From contig JAHIQI010000052.1 in the NCBI GenBank assembly GCA_018902755.1, positions 1-64,000 on the forward strand: DNA of 64,000 nt. The letters are read 5' to 3'. The translations under genes were made by a program, and so were the position numbers. Below are positions 1 through 8,658 of the stretch, in pieces. The DNA is from Pseudomonadota bacterium (GTDB lineage: Bacteria; Desulfobacterota; Desulfarculia; Desulfarculales; Desulfarculaceae). The notes below the pieces were generated by a model. That model worked only from the letters and a program-made list of their open reading frames with translations, had not been told where the DNA came from and did no database searches. Numbering within the stretch: the stretch's first letter is position 1; every line of letters starts with the position of its first letter.

Positions 1-384
1 CCGGCCGCGCCGGCCGCGCCTGCCGTGGACGCCGAGGCCGAGGCCAAGGCCGAAGCCGCCGCCAAGGCTGCCGCCGCCGCCGAGGCCAAGAAGAAGGCTG
101 ATGCCGAAGCCGAAGCCGAAGCCGCCGCCAAGGCCAAGGCCGAAGCCGCCGCCGCCCGCAAGGCCAAGAAGGACCAGGAGATGGCCGAGCTGGACGCCCT
201 TAGGGCCAAGCGCCGCCAAGAGCGCATGGCTCACCTGGCCGAAAAGCATGAGGATGACGAGGCCGAGGAGGGTGTGGAATACGGCGAGCCCCGCCCCGTG
301 GGCGTGGCCGGTCCGGACGCTGCCTACATCCTCAAGACCCTGACCCGTTGGCGCCTGCGCGGCGACGGGGTGCGCCGCAAATAA
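1..384 (+). CDS. C-terminal part of an Ala/Glu/Lys-rich protein with the CODH/ACS-flanking motif (start outside window)
   Basis: The frame is open to the left edge, with Pro/Ala-rich codons before the first possible start (GTG at 25), so the gene probably begins upstream. It shows a Pro-Ala linker, then about 75 residues of Ala/Glu/Lys/Arg-rich helix or coiled coil. It closes with an acidic patch and a compact C-terminal motif: EYGEPRPVGVAGPDA, then Y, K, L, then RWRLRGDGV. The same motif forms the C-terminus of the 53-aa protein at 7448-7609, at the other end of the CODH/ACS cluster. The corrinoid protein small subunit gene (acsD) is the one carbonyl-branch gene missing from the window. This could therefore be a C-terminal extension of AcsD, but that is inference. 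No catalytic motif is visible. The reading frame is secure; the function is unknown. Confidence 0.7.
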   Translation, partial: PAAPAAPAVDAEAEAKAEAAAKAAAAAEAKKKADAEAEAEAAAKAKAEAAAARKAKKDQEMAELDALRAKRRQERMAHLAEKHEDDEAEEGVEYGEPRPVGVAGPDAAYILKTLTRWRLRGDGVRRK

Positions 385-392
385 GGGACCCT

Positions 393-414
393 GGCCCACC
401 CGCAGGGGTGGGCC
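393..414 (+). terminator. 9-bp hairpin after the Ala-rich gene
   Basis: A perfect GGCCCACCC / GGGTGGGCC stem with a 4-nt loop starts 9 bases after the stop codon. There is no T-run, so it may be a weak terminator or an mRNA 3'-end stabiliser rather than a full stop before cooS. The rest of the 385-628 gap holds the cooS leader, and I see no further gene in it. Confidence 0.45.
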
Positions 415-628
415 GGTCCTCGTATATAGGAGGAGGCGTGGAGCCCTCTCCCACCCCCGGCCGCGATAGACGCCGGGAAAAGGGAGAGGCGAGAGCCCCG
501 AGGGGGGTGCACCAGACAAAAGATATAACAGCGCTCATCGGTTTCGGCTGTTTGAGCGTAAGTCAGTCAACGGAGTTTTACGGAGAGGGGAACCGCCAAC
601 CCCCATTAAAGAAGAGGAGGAACCTCTG

Positions 629-2680
629 ATGTCGGCAGACGAGATCAAGGTGACGGCCGCATCCAAGAAGGATAAAAAGGCCAATCCCAAGGAAGTCACA
701 GTCGACCCGGCCACCACCCAAATGCTGGCCAAGGCCCAAGCCGATGGCGTCGAAACCATATTCGACCGGGCCCTAACCATGAAGCCCTGCAACATCGGTG
801 AGCAGGGAACTTGCTGCAAAAACTGCTCCCAGGGCCCCTGCCGCCTGCCCCTGCCCAAAAAGGGCATCGAAGGCAAGGACACCCGCATGGGTCTGTGTGG
901 GGCCACCCCTGAAACCATCGCCGCCCGTAACTTCGCCCGCATGGTCGCCGCCGGCGCCGCCGCCCACAGCGACCACGGCCGCGGCGTGGCCGAGGTGTTC
1001 CTGGCCGCCGCCCGCCAGGAAACCGATGATTACGGCATCAAGGACGTAGAAAAGCTTCTGGAGATCGCGCCCGACTTCGACGTGCCCACCACGGTGATGG
1101 TGGAAGGCGAAGACGGTGTGAAGGTCGAGCAGGAGCGCGACATCTACCAGATCGCCACCGAAGTGGGCGTAAAGGCCCTGGGCGAGTGGGGCAAGCAGGA
1201 AGGCGAAGTCTACTACGCCAAACGCGCTCCCGAGCCCCGCTACGAGCTGTGGAAGGAACTGGACGTCGTGCCCCGGGGCATCGACCGCGAGATCGTGGAG
1301 ATCATGCACCGCACCCACATGGGCGTGGACCAGGATTACCACAACATAATCAAGCAGTGCTCCCGCGCCGCCCTGGCCGACGGCTGGGCCGGCTCCATGA
1401 TCGCCACCGACCTGCAGGACATCATGTTCGGCACGCCCTACCCCACTCAGGGCGAGATCAACCTGGGCGTGCTCAAGAAGGACCACGTCAACATCATCGT
1501 GCACGGCCACGAGCCGCTGTTGAGCGAGATGATCGTGGTGGCCACCCAGGACCCGGAGATTCTCGAATACGCCAAGAGCAAGGGCGCCCACGGCATCGTC
1601 CTGGCCGGCATGTGCTGCACCGCCAACGAGATTTTGGTGCGCCACGGCATGCCCATCGCGGGTAACTACCTCCAGCAGGAGCTGGCCATCGTCACCGGCG
1701 CCTTGGACGCCATGGTGGTGGACGTGCAGTGCATCATGGAGAACCTGGCCAACGTGGCCGACTGCTACCACACCAAGCTAATCACCACCAACCCCCGGGC
1801 CATGATAGAGTCGGGCAACACCCTGCACATCGAGTTCGATGAGCACCACGCCCTGGAAGACGCCAAGCGCATCGTCAAGGAAGCCATCGACAACTTCACC
1901 AACCGCCGCTCCGAGGTGTTGATTCCCAACGTCAAGGAAAAGATGGTGGTGGGCTTCAGCCAAGAGGCCATCAAGTACCACCTTGGCGGAACCTTCCGTG
2001 GCTCCTACGTTCCCCTGAACGACAACATCATCAACGGCCGCATCCGGGGCATCGGCGGCGTGGTGGGCTGCAACAACGCCCGCACCATGCACGACTCGGC
2101 CCACCTGATCGTGGTGAAGGAGCTTCTCAAAAACGACGTCATCGTCCTGACCACCGGCTGCAACGCCATGGCTTGCGGCAAGGCCGGCCTGCTGACCCCC
2201 GAGTCGGCGGCGGTCTACTGCGGTCCCGGCCTGGCCGAGGTCTGCGAGACGGTGGGCATCCCGCCGGTGCTGCACATGGGCTCCTGCGTGGACAACAGCC
2301 GCATCCTCATGGCCGCCACCCAGGTGGTCAAGGCGGGTGGCCTGGGCAAGGACATCAGCGATCTGCCCGCGGCCGGATGCGCGCCCGAGTGGATGAGCGA
2401 GAAGGCCATCAGCATCGGCCAGTACTTCGTGGCCAGCGGCGTTTACACGCTGTTCGGCGTGGGCCTGCCGGTGACCGGCGCGCCGCGCTTCCAGAAGCAC
2501 CTGTTCGAGGAGTTGGAGGACATCTACGGCGGCATGTGGGATCTGGAATTGGATCCCTATGAGATGGCCAAGAAGATGATCGCCCATATCGACAAAAAGC
2601 GCGCCGCTCTGGGCCTGGACAAGAAGAAGGAGCGCGTGCTTATGGACATGGCCGACCGGCAGAAGCTGGACGCGGCGTAG
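629..2680 (+). CDS. acsA: anaerobic Ni-Fe carbon monoxide dehydrogenase, catalytic subunit
   Basis: Interconverts CO2 and CO at a Ni-Fe-S C-cluster, feeding CO to acetyl-CoA synthase. The product is 683 aa, close to the family's usual ~640-680. Cys54, 62, 63, 66, 71 and 90 form the N-terminal D- and B-cluster pattern (CNIGEQGTCCKNCSQGPC). C-cluster elements follow: the HGHEP histidines (His292, His294), Cys329/330, GCNNAR at Cys481, TTGCNAMACGKAG at Cys511 and Cys516, and MGSC at Cys553. The ATG is set by a strong GAGGAGG (614-620) eight bases upstream. acsB starts 30 bases downstream, so this is the ACS-partnered CODH and cooS is an equally valid name. The N-terminus carries about 25 extra Lys-rich residues. 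Confidence 0.97.
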   Translation: MSADEIKVTAASKKDKKANPKEVTVDPATTQMLAKAQADGVETIFDRALTMKPCNIGEQGTCCKNCSQGPCRLPLPKKGIEGKDTRMGLCGATPETIAARNFARMVAAGAAAHSDHGRGVAEVFLAAARQETDDYGIKDVEKLLEIAPDFDVPTTVMVEGEDGVKVEQERDIYQIATEVGVKALGEWGKQEGEVYYAKRAPEPRYELWKELDVVPRGIDREIVEIMHRTHMGVDQDYHNIIKQCSRAALADGWAGSMIATDLQDIMFGTPYPTQGEINLGVLKKDHVNIIVHGHEPLLSEMIVVATQDPEILEYAKSKGAHGIVLAGMCCTANEILVRHGMPIAGNYLQQELAIVTGALDAMVVDVQCIMENLANVADCYHTKLITTNPRAMIESGNTLHIEFDEHHALEDAKRIVKEAIDNFTNRRSEVLIPNVKEKMVVGFSQEAIKYHLGGTFRGSYVPLNDNIINGRIRGIGGVVGCNNARTMHDSAHLIVVKELLKNDVIVLTTGCNAMACGKAGLLTPESAAVYCGPGLAEVCETVGIPPVLHMGSCVDNSRILMAATQVVKAGGLGKDISDLPAAGCAPEWMSEKAISIGQYFVASGVYTLFGVGLPVTGAPRFQKHLFEELEDIYGGMWDLELDPYEMAKKMIAHIDKKRAALGLDKKKERVLMDMADRQKLDAA

Positions 2681-2710
2681 GCCCGCTAGGGAGAAAGGGG
2701 ACCATAAGAA

Positions 2711-4957
2711 ATGTCCAAGCTAGTCGCATTTGCCGCCATTCAAGGCGCATACAATATCGTGACCAAGGTAGAGGGCCTGTACAAACGCGCCGTGGAGCAG
2801 TACGGACCCGAGCAAAAGCTGGAGTTCCCCAACACCGGCTACTTCCTTCCCATCATCTACTCTTTGCTGGGCATCCCGGTAAAGGACCTGGCCAGCGCCA
2901 AGCGGCCCCTGGAGGTTGCCCGTAGCCTGCTGCCCGCCCACGTGCAGCGCGCCACCCACCTCCCCTACCTGGGCCCACTGCTTGACGCGGGCATGGCCGC
3001 CCTGTTCGCCGAGGAAATCGCCGAGGCCATCCGCTACGTCGACGATCCCGACTTCTACCTGCACTCCGAGGAGTGCGAGGTGGTCAAGGACGCCGACGGC
3101 AAGGTGGACTGGGCCAAGAGCAAGATCTGGTTGGGCGCGGCCGACGACGTGGTCATGCGTAAACGCGGCGTGGAGTTCGTTGACGGCTCCGCTCCGGGCT
3201 TCGCGGCCATCGTGGGCGCGGCTCCCACGCCGGAGCTGGCCAAGGAGATCGCCGAGGAGTATCAGCGGCGCAACCTGTACGTGTTCATGGCCGCCAACCA
3301 GAGCGGCACCACCTTCACCGAGCAATTGGTGGAGTCCGATGTGCAGGTCGGATGGGGCACCCGCCTGGTGCCCTTCGGCCCCGACATCAGCGCCGCGGTC
3401 TTCGCCCTTGGCTTCGCCAACCGCGCGGCCATGGCCTTCGGTGGCGTAAAACCCGGCGACTACCGCCGCATCCTGCAGTACAACAAAGACCGCGTGTTCG
3501 CGTTCGTCAACGCGCTGGGCGAGGTTAACGCCGAGTGGGCCGCCAACGCGGCCGGCTGCGTCAACTGGGGCTTCCCCACCATCGCCGACACCGACATCCC
3601 CGAGATCCTTCCCACCGGCGTGTGCACCTACGAGCACGTGGTGGCCAACGTCGGCCCCCACGAGATGGTGCAGAAGTCCGTGGAGGTTCGCGGCCTGAAG
3701 ACCGTCATCACCAAGGTGGACATCCCGCTCAGCTACGGCGCGGCCTTCGAGGGTGAGCGCATCCGCAAGGACGACCTGTTCGTGGAGTTCGGCGGCGGCA
3801 AGACCCAGATGACCGAGCTGGTGGAAATGGCCGAGATGGACGAAACCGAGGACGGTAAAGTCACCGTCATCGGCAAGGACCTCGGCGATCTGGGCGACAA
3901 GGGCGGCCGTTTGCCCATGGGCATTTCGGTCAAGGTGGCCGGACGCAAGATGCAGGCCGACTTCGAGCCCATCCTGGAGCGCCAGATTCACCACCTGATC
4001 AACTACGCCCAGGGCGTCATGCACATCGGCCAGCGCGACATCGCCTGGGTGCGCCTGGGCCGTCCGGCGGTTGAGAAGGGCTTCACCATCAAGCACTTCG
4101 GCCAGATCCTGCACGACATGTTCCACAAGGACTTCGGCAGCATCCTGGACAAGGTCGAGGTGACCATCTTCACCGAGCCCAAGGACGTGGACGAGTTCAC
4201 CAAGAAGGCGCGCGCGGCCTACAAATCCCGCGACGAGCGCGTGGAGAACATGACCGACGAGGGTGTGGAGACCTACTACTCCTGCACCCTGTGCCAGAGC
4301 TTCGCGCCCACCCACGTGTGCGTGGTCAGCCCTGAGCGCACCGGCCTTTGCGGCGCCTACAACTGGTTCGACTGCAAGGCTTCCTACGAGATCAACCCCA
4401 CCGGCCCCAACCAGCCCATCGAAAAGGGCGAGTGCCTTGACCCGGTCATGGGCAACTGGAAGGGCGTCAACGACTTCGTGTCCAAGGCGTCGCGCGGCGC
4501 GGTGGAAAGCTACAACTTCTACAGCCTGCTCAACGAGCCCATGACCACCTGCGGTTGCTGCGAGTGCATCGCCGCGGTGTTGCCCGCCTGCAACGGTGTC
4601 ATGACCGTGCATCGCGACTACACCGGCGAGACCCCCTGCGGCATGAAGTTCACCACCCTGGCGGGCGTCATGGGCGGCGGTCAGAGCTCCCCGGGCTTCG
4701 TGGGTCACTCCAAGTACAACATCGTGCAGCGCAAGTACATCGTCGGCGACGGCGGCCTGCTGCGCATGGTGTGGATGCCCAAGAGCCTCAAGGAAGAATT
4801 GGCCGAGGGCATCAAGCGCCGCGGCGAAGAGATGGGCGTGCCCGATCTGATCGACAAGATCGCCGATGAGACCGTAGGCATCGATGAGGCTACCGTGCTG
4901 GAGTACCTGCAGAAGGTGGGTCACCCCGCAATGGAAATGGACCCCATCACCGGCTAA
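2711..4957 (+). CDS. acsB: CO-methylating acetyl-CoA synthase (ACS, beta subunit)
   Basis: Condenses CO, a corrinoid-borne methyl group and CoA to acetyl-CoA at the A-cluster. The product is 748 aa. Cys525, 528, 537 and 547 (YYSCTLCQSF ... THVC ... GLCGAYNW) and the Cys614-Gly-Cys616 motif keep exactly the spacing of the Moorella A-cluster cysteines 506, 509, 518, 528, 595 and 597, each offset by 19. The N-terminal CODH-binding domain is present, so this is the long bacterial form rather than the short archaeal one. It sits between acsA and acsC in one operon. Translation starts at the ATG preceded by GGGAGAAAGGGG. Confidence 0.97.
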   Translation: MSKLVAFAAIQGAYNIVTKVEGLYKRAVEQYGPEQKLEFPNTGYFLPIIYSLLGIPVKDLASAKRPLEVARSLLPAHVQRATHLPYLGPLLDAGMAALFAEEIAEAIRYVDDPDFYLHSEECEVVKDADGKVDWAKSKIWLGAADDVVMRKRGVEFVDGSAPGFAAIVGAAPTPELAKEIAEEYQRRNLYVFMAANQSGTTFTEQLVESDVQVGWGTRLVPFGPDISAAVFALGFANRAAMAFGGVKPGDYRRILQYNKDRVFAFVNALGEVNAEWAANAAGCVNWGFPTIADTDIPEILPTGVCTYEHVVANVGPHEMVQKSVEVRGLKTVITKVDIPLSYGAAFEGERIRKDDLFVEFGGGKTQMTELVEMAEMDETEDGKVTVIGKDLGDLGDKGGRLPMGISVKVAGRKMQADFEPILERQIHHLINYAQGVMHIGQRDIAWVRLGRPAVEKGFTIKHFGQILHDMFHKDFGSILDKVEVTIFTEPKDVDEFTKKARAAYKSRDERVENMTDEGVETYYSCTLCQSFAPTHVCVVSPERTGLCGAYNWFDCKASYEINPTGPNQPIEKGECLDPVMGNWKGVNDFVSKASRGAVESYNFYSLLNEPMTTCGCCECIAAVLPACNGVMTVHRDYTGETPCGMKFTTLAGVMGGGQSSPGFVGHSKYNIVQRKYIVGDGGLLRMVWMPKSLKEELAEGIKRRGEEMGVPDLIDKIADETVGIDEATVLEYLQKVGHPAMEMDPITG

Positions 4958-4966
4958 ATGAACCAA

Positions 4967-5003
4967 GTTGATTTGGGGCCCCTGGTTGGGGCCCCAAATC
5001 AAC
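4967..5003 (+). promoter_or_regulatory. 16-bp perfect hairpin between acsB and acsC
   Basis: GTTGATTTGGGGCCCC (4967-4982) pairs perfectly with GGGGCCCCAAATCAAC (4988-5003) across a 5-nt loop. It lies 9 nt after the acsB stop and about 30 nt before the acsC ribosome-binding site. There is no T-run, and acsC must be co-expressed, so an RNA processing or stability element that sets subunit ratio is likelier than a terminator. Confidence 0.7.
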
Positions 5004-5043
5004 GTTGAACGATACAAGCGGGTTCCTCGGAGAGGAGTGGACC

Positions 5044-6387
5044 ATGGCCCTGACCGGAATTCAAATCTTCAAACTTCTGCCTAAAACCAACTGTGGTGAG
5101 TGCGGGGTGCCCACTTGCTTGGCTTTCGCCATGAACCTGGCGGCAGGCAAGGCGGAACTGGACTCCTGCCCCTACGTATCCGATGAAGCGCGCGAGCAAC
5201 TGGCCGAGGCCAGCGCTCCCCCCATTCGGCCACTCACCGTGGGCAGCGGCGACACCGCGGTCAAGATCGGCGGCGAAACCGTCTTGTTCCGCCACGAAAA
5301 AACCTTCTTCAACGCTCCGGGCATCGCCGGCCGCATCAAGGACACCGACACCGACATCGCGGAAAAGGTCAAGAAATGGGCCGAGTTCCAGTATGAGCGC
5401 GTCGGCCTGAACCTGCGTCCGGAGTTGGTCTTCCTGGAGTGCGCCAGCGGCGACGCCGCCAAGTTCGAAGCCGCCGCCAAGGCGGTGGTGGATAACAGCG
5501 ACCTGTCGTTGATCCTGGCCTGCGAAGATCCCGAGGTCATGGCCCCGGTGGCCAAGGCCATGAAGGACAAGCACCCCCTGATCTACGGCGCCACCAACGC
5601 CAACGCCGACAAGATGAGCGCCATCGCCGGTGAGCTGGGCCTTCCCCTGGGCATCAAGGCGGTGGACATCGACGAGGTGATCGCGCTGAGCGACGAGCTG
5701 ACCGGGGCCGGCCACAAGGACCTGGTCATCGACAGCGGCGCCCGCGACATCGCCGGCCTGTTCCAGGACCAGATCGCCATCCGGCGTTCGGCCCTGCTGC
5801 AGCAGAACCGCACCCTGGGCTTCCCCACCATCTGCTTCGCCAGCGCGCTGGGCGAGGACATGGGCGAGCAGGTCGCGGCCGCGGCAATGCTGATTGCCAA
5901 GTACGCCGGCATCATCGTCCTGGACGACATGACCGCCGAGGCGGTGTTCCCGCTTCTGCTGGAGCGGCTCAACATCTACACCGATCCCCAGCGGCCCATG
6001 ACCCAGAACGAGGGCATCTACGAGATCGGTGGACCCAACCCGGACAGCCCTCTGCTGATTACCACCAACTTCTCGCTGACCTACTTCATCGTCAGCGGCG
6101 AGATCGAGTCTTCCCGGGTGCCCGCGTGGCTGCTCATCAAGGACACCGAGGGACTCAGCGTCATGACCGCGTGGGCGGCCGGCAAATTCTCCGGCGACGA
6201 CGTGGGCATGTTCGTCAAGAAGATCGGCATCGAAGAGAAGATCAATCACAAATCCCTGGTGATCCCCGGCTACGCCGCGGCCATCGCCGGTGACGTGGAG
6301 GAGGAGCTGCCCGGTTGGAACATCCAGGTGGGCCCCCGCGAGGCAGCGCACTTGACCAAGTTCCTCAAGGAGTGGACTGCCGCTTAA
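5044..6387 (+). CDS. acsC: corrinoid iron-sulfur protein large subunit
   Basis: Carries the methyl group from methyltetrahydrofolate to ACS on a corrinoid and holds the low-potential [4Fe-4S] cluster that reactivates Co(II). Starting at ATG 5044 (GAGGAG at 5032-5037), the protein is 447 aa. The cluster ligands are Cys17, Cys20, Cys25 and Cys42 (TNCGECGVPTC ... SCPY), the same numbering as Moorella AcsC. A TTG at 5005 would add 13 residues, but it lies next to the hairpin and has no ribosome-binding site, so I reject it. A TIM-barrel domain and a C-terminal B12-binding domain follow. The partner small subunit acsD is not seen between acsB and acsE. Confidence 0.95.
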   Translation: MALTGIQIFKLLPKTNCGECGVPTCLAFAMNLAAGKAELDSCPYVSDEAREQLAEASAPPIRPLTVGSGDTAVKIGGETVLFRHEKTFFNAPGIAGRIKDTDTDIAEKVKKWAEFQYERVGLNLRPELVFLECASGDAAKFEAAAKAVVDNSDLSLILACEDPEVMAPVAKAMKDKHPLIYGATNANADKMSAIAGELGLPLGIKAVDIDEVIALSDELTGAGHKDLVIDSGARDIAGLFQDQIAIRRSALLQQNRTLGFPTICFASALGEDMGEQVAAAAMLIAKYAGIIVLDDMTAEAVFPLLLERLNIYTDPQRPMTQNEGIYEIGGPNPDSPLLITTNFSLTYFIVSGEIESSRVPAWLLIKDTEGLSVMTAWAAGKFSGDDVGMFVKKIGIEEKINHKSLVIPGYAAAIAGDVEEELPGWNIQVGPREAAHLTKFLKEWTAA

Positions 6388-6421
6388 TCAGCCGGCTGTT
6401 CCCCGAGCAGAGAGGGTTAAC

Positions 6422-7366
6422 ATGAAGACCATTGGCGAGAACCTAAACGTAATCAAAAAAGAGATTGGTCAGGCGTTCAAGGACCGCAATCCCGAGCCGA
6501 TCCAGCGCTACGCCTTGGCCGAAAAAGCCGCCAAGGTGGACTACATCGACATCAACCTGGGCCCAGCACGCAAGGGCGGCCCCGAGCTGATGCAGTGGGT
6601 GGTCAAGACGGTTCAGGAAGTGGTGCCCGACATCCCCCTGGCCCTGGACACCAGCAACATCGAAGCCATCGAGGCCGGCCTTGAGGTGCACAAGGGCACC
6701 GCGTTGGTCAACTCGGTAATGGCCCGCCCTGAGCGCTACACCGTCATGTGGCCCATCGTGGCCAAGTACAACGCCGAGGCGGTGGCTCTGCTTTGGGGGC
6801 CGGACGGCCTGCCCCGCGACGAGAATGAGCGCGCCGCTCTGTGCGTGGAGTTGTGCTACGCGGCCAACGAACTGGGCATCGACAACGAGAAGCTGTTCGT
6901 TGACCCCATCATCACTCCCGTGAACATCCAGCAGGAGCAGCTCATGAACAACCTTACGTTCATGATGATGCTCCAGGACATCTGCCCCGGCGCCAAGAGC
7001 ACCAACGGCCTGTCCAACATCTCTAACGGCACCCCGTGGCGTGATCCGCTCAACCAGATCTACATGATCATGTTGGAGCGGGCCGGCATGTACAGCTCCA
7101 TCGTGGACTACGAGGACAAGCTGATCATGCAGATCGCCCAGGGTCACCACCAGAACCTGGTGGACATCGTGCATAAGGTCCAGGACGGCGAAATCAGCGA
7201 CCCCAACGAGGTGGAGCCCGGTGTCGGCCGCACCTACGTGGCCGGCGCTCTGGCCATCCTGGGTAAAATCCTCTATTCCGACTCCTGGTTCCAGATCGAC
7301 GGTGGAGCCTCCGAGGAGGATATGGTGGAGTTCGCCGAGGCTTACGCCAAGGAGAACGGGCTGTAG
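6422..7366 (+). CDS. acsE: methyltetrahydrofolate:corrinoid iron-sulfur protein methyltransferase
   Basis: Transfers the methyl group of methyl-H4folate to the corrinoid protein, linking the methyl and carbonyl branches. At 314 aa it is about 50 residues longer than the classical ~262-aa enzyme, mostly toward the C-terminus. It is a DHPS-like TIM barrel: an N-terminal IGENLN strand, DYIDINLGPARKGG, LALDTSN and the pterin-site loop STNGLSNISNG. It follows acsC by 35 bases with GAGAGGG upstream of the ATG. The family is often mis-annotated as dihydropteroate synthase. The CODH/ACS context makes the methyltransferase role much likelier. Confidence 0.92.
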   Translation: MKTIGENLNVIKKEIGQAFKDRNPEPIQRYALAEKAAKVDYIDINLGPARKGGPELMQWVVKTVQEVVPDIPLALDTSNIEAIEAGLEVHKGTALVNSVMARPERYTVMWPIVAKYNAEAVALLWGPDGLPRDENERAALCVELCYAANELGIDNEKLFVDPIITPVNIQQEQLMNNLTFMMMLQDICPGAKSTNGLSNISNGTPWRDPLNQIYMIMLERAGMYSSIVDYEDKLIMQIAQGHHQNLVDIVHKVQDGEISDPNEVEPGVGRTYVAGALAILGKILYSDSWFQIDGGASEEDMVEFAEAYAKENGL

Positions 7367-7447
7367 GACCCATTCTCCGGCGGCCTCGGCCGTCTTAGAG
7401 CGCCAATGGCGGCCTTGCGGTGCGCCATGGCGTGGGAGAGGGGAATT

Positions 7448-7609
7448 ATGAGTGAGCAAAAAGTGAAAGCCAAAGCCGCCAAGAAGCCCAAAGAGGAATA
7501 CGGCGAGCCTCGCCCCGTGGGCGTGGCCGGTCCCGACGCCTCTTACGTGGAAAAAAGCCTGCAGCGCTGGCGCCTGCGCGGCGACGGGGTATTGGCAAGC
7601 AAGAGATAA
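7448..7609 (+). CDS. 53-aa protein with the CODH/ACS-flanking motif
   Basis: Start ATG 7448 is fixed by GGGAGAGGGGA just upstream; a longer frame from 7406 lacks a site. The first ~16 residues are Lys-rich. The rest matches the C-terminus of the 1-384 protein: EYGEPRPVGVAGPDA, then S-Y, K, L, then RWRLRGDGV. It is the last gene of the acs operon, 81 bases after acsE. I do not recognise the motif. The invariant Tyr, Trp, Arg and Gly-rich positions and the two placements suggest a docking or assembly peptide for the CODH/ACS complex (inference). No cysteines, membrane segment or signal peptide is seen. Confidence 0.8.
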   Translation: MSEQKVKAKAAKKPKEEYGEPRPVGVAGPDASYVEKSLQRWRLRGDGVLASKR

Positions 7610-7624
7610 CGAACCATTCCATCA

Positions 7625-7676
7625 GGCCGGGTTTACCCGGCCGGTGACGATCCCTCCAAGGGGCTTTACAGCCCCT
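7625..7676. terminator. two consecutive hairpins between convergent genes
   Basis: GGCCGGGT/ACCCGGCC (7625-7642) and AGGGGCT/AGCCCCT (7659-7676) lie between the end of the acs operon and the oppositely oriented methyltransferase remnant. They are placed as a bidirectional terminator region, though neither has a clear T-run. Confidence 0.55.
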
Positions 7677-7723
7677 CCCTTCCAAGGGACCCGGGACCGG
7701 CGGACGGCAACCCCGTTCGCCGG

Positions 7724-8301
7724 TCATTTTTTGCGGTACAGAGCCAGATAGTTGAAGCCCAGGTCCTCCAGGCGCTCGCGCTCCAAGCCGTGGGGCCGGA
7801 CCAATTCGTCCAACTCCTCGGGGGTGATGCGCAGTTGGGCGGGCGGGCCGAAGCAAAGATCGGCCATGGAGCAGTTGAGCACCGCCAGGCGGCCGCCAGG
7901 GCGCAGGATGCGCCGCACCTCGCCAAACAACGAACCTTCGGCCAGGGTGAACTTGATGACGTGCAGCACCGTGGCCAGCAGGCACAGGTCCACGCTGTGA
8001 TCTCGCAGGGGAGGGGCTTTCGCAGGTCGGAGGCCATGGTGGTCAGATTGGCCAGGTCTTGTTGCCGCGCCTTTTCCTCCAGGGCATCCAACATGAGTTG
8101 GTCGCGGTCCAGGGCCCAGACCTTGCCGTCCGGGCCCACCCGGCGGGCGGCCTCCAAGGCGTAGTCCCCCGGCCCGCAGCCCAGGTCGGCCCAGGCTTGG
8201 CCGGGTCGCGGTTCCAGGATTTGCCACAGACGCTCGGGGTCCTGCATGGCGTAGGAGCTGGGGCCGCGCCGCTGGTGGTGGTTTTGAGATTCCGGGCTCA
8301 T
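7724..8301 (-). pseudogene. class I SAM-dependent methyltransferase with a -1 frameshift
   Basis: The N-terminal half, from ATG 8301, carries motif I (WADLGCGPGDYALEAARR) and an acidic VWALDRDQ strand. At about 8006-8016 the frame is lost in a CCCCTCCCC run. The next frame resumes exactly where the domain needs it (LRDHSVDLCLLATVLH) and continues through RRILRPGGRLAVLN to the stop at 7724. Adding one C restores a ~191-aa methyltransferase of the UbiE/Methyltransf_11 type. It is either a recent inactivating mutation or a sequencing error in a homopolymer. The substrate is unknown. It stands alone, convergent with the acs operon. Confidence 0.8.
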
Positions 8302-8424
8302 GAGCGCCCCTTGAACGAATGGCTGAAAAAGATCGCCCCCAGGCCGCTCCGTGAGGGGAGGCCCGGGGGGTTGAAAAGGGCTCAGGTCAAGGGATGGGTC
8401 ATCGCTCGACCGGCTCCTGGTGTC

Positions 8425-8622
8425 TTAGGCGCCCTGGCCGCGCTGGCCCTGGCCCTTGCCGCGTCCGCCTTGGCTCCTGCCGCCGCGTCCGCCCTGGCCC
8501 TGGCCTTGCTCCTGGCCTTGGCCGCGCCCGCCTTTGCGGTTCTTGCCGCCGCCGCAGGGGCCCATGCCCTTGCCGGTGCCGCGTCCTTGACCGCGTGGTC
8601 CGGTTCCGTCTCTAAATGGCAT
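8425..8622 (-). CDS. small Gly/Arg/Gln-rich DUF5320-type protein
   Basis: 65 aa from ATG 8622, chosen because GGGAGGTGAT sits directly upstream and overlaps the alternative GTG at 8631. The N-terminus MPFRDGTGPRGQGRGTGKG and a CGGG element match DUF5320-like proteins, which typically begin MPxxDGTGPxGxGPxTGxG. The rest is low-complexity GQGQGGRG repeats. Such proteins usually sit beside DUF134 regulators and NifX/NafY-like proteins in anaerobes; their role is unproven. It is the last gene of a three-gene island. Confidence 0.75.
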   Translation of the reverse strand: MPFRDGTGPRGQGRGTGKGMGPCGGGKNRKGGRGQGQEQGQGQGGRGGRSQGGRGKGQGQRGQGA

Positions 8623-8658
8623 GCCTATCACCTCCCTTCGGGAGTCGGCTGAAAGTGA

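Noticed and set aside
4967..5003. acsB-acsC hairpin as an operon terminator
   Set aside because: No U-run, and acsC and acsE belong functionally and positionally with acsA and acsB.
2720..5017. Very long open frames antisense to acsB (2720-5017), purL (19008-21623, plus strand) and the M16 gene (52231-55242, minus strand)
   Set aside because: Their translations are His/Gly/Val/Leu-rich with no domains, as expected of mirror frames of GC-rich genes. The sense strands encode clear enzymes.
5005..5043. TTG start for acsC at 5005
   Set aside because: It has no ribosome-binding site and directly follows the hairpin arm. ATG 5044 has GAGGAG and restores the family's Cys numbering.
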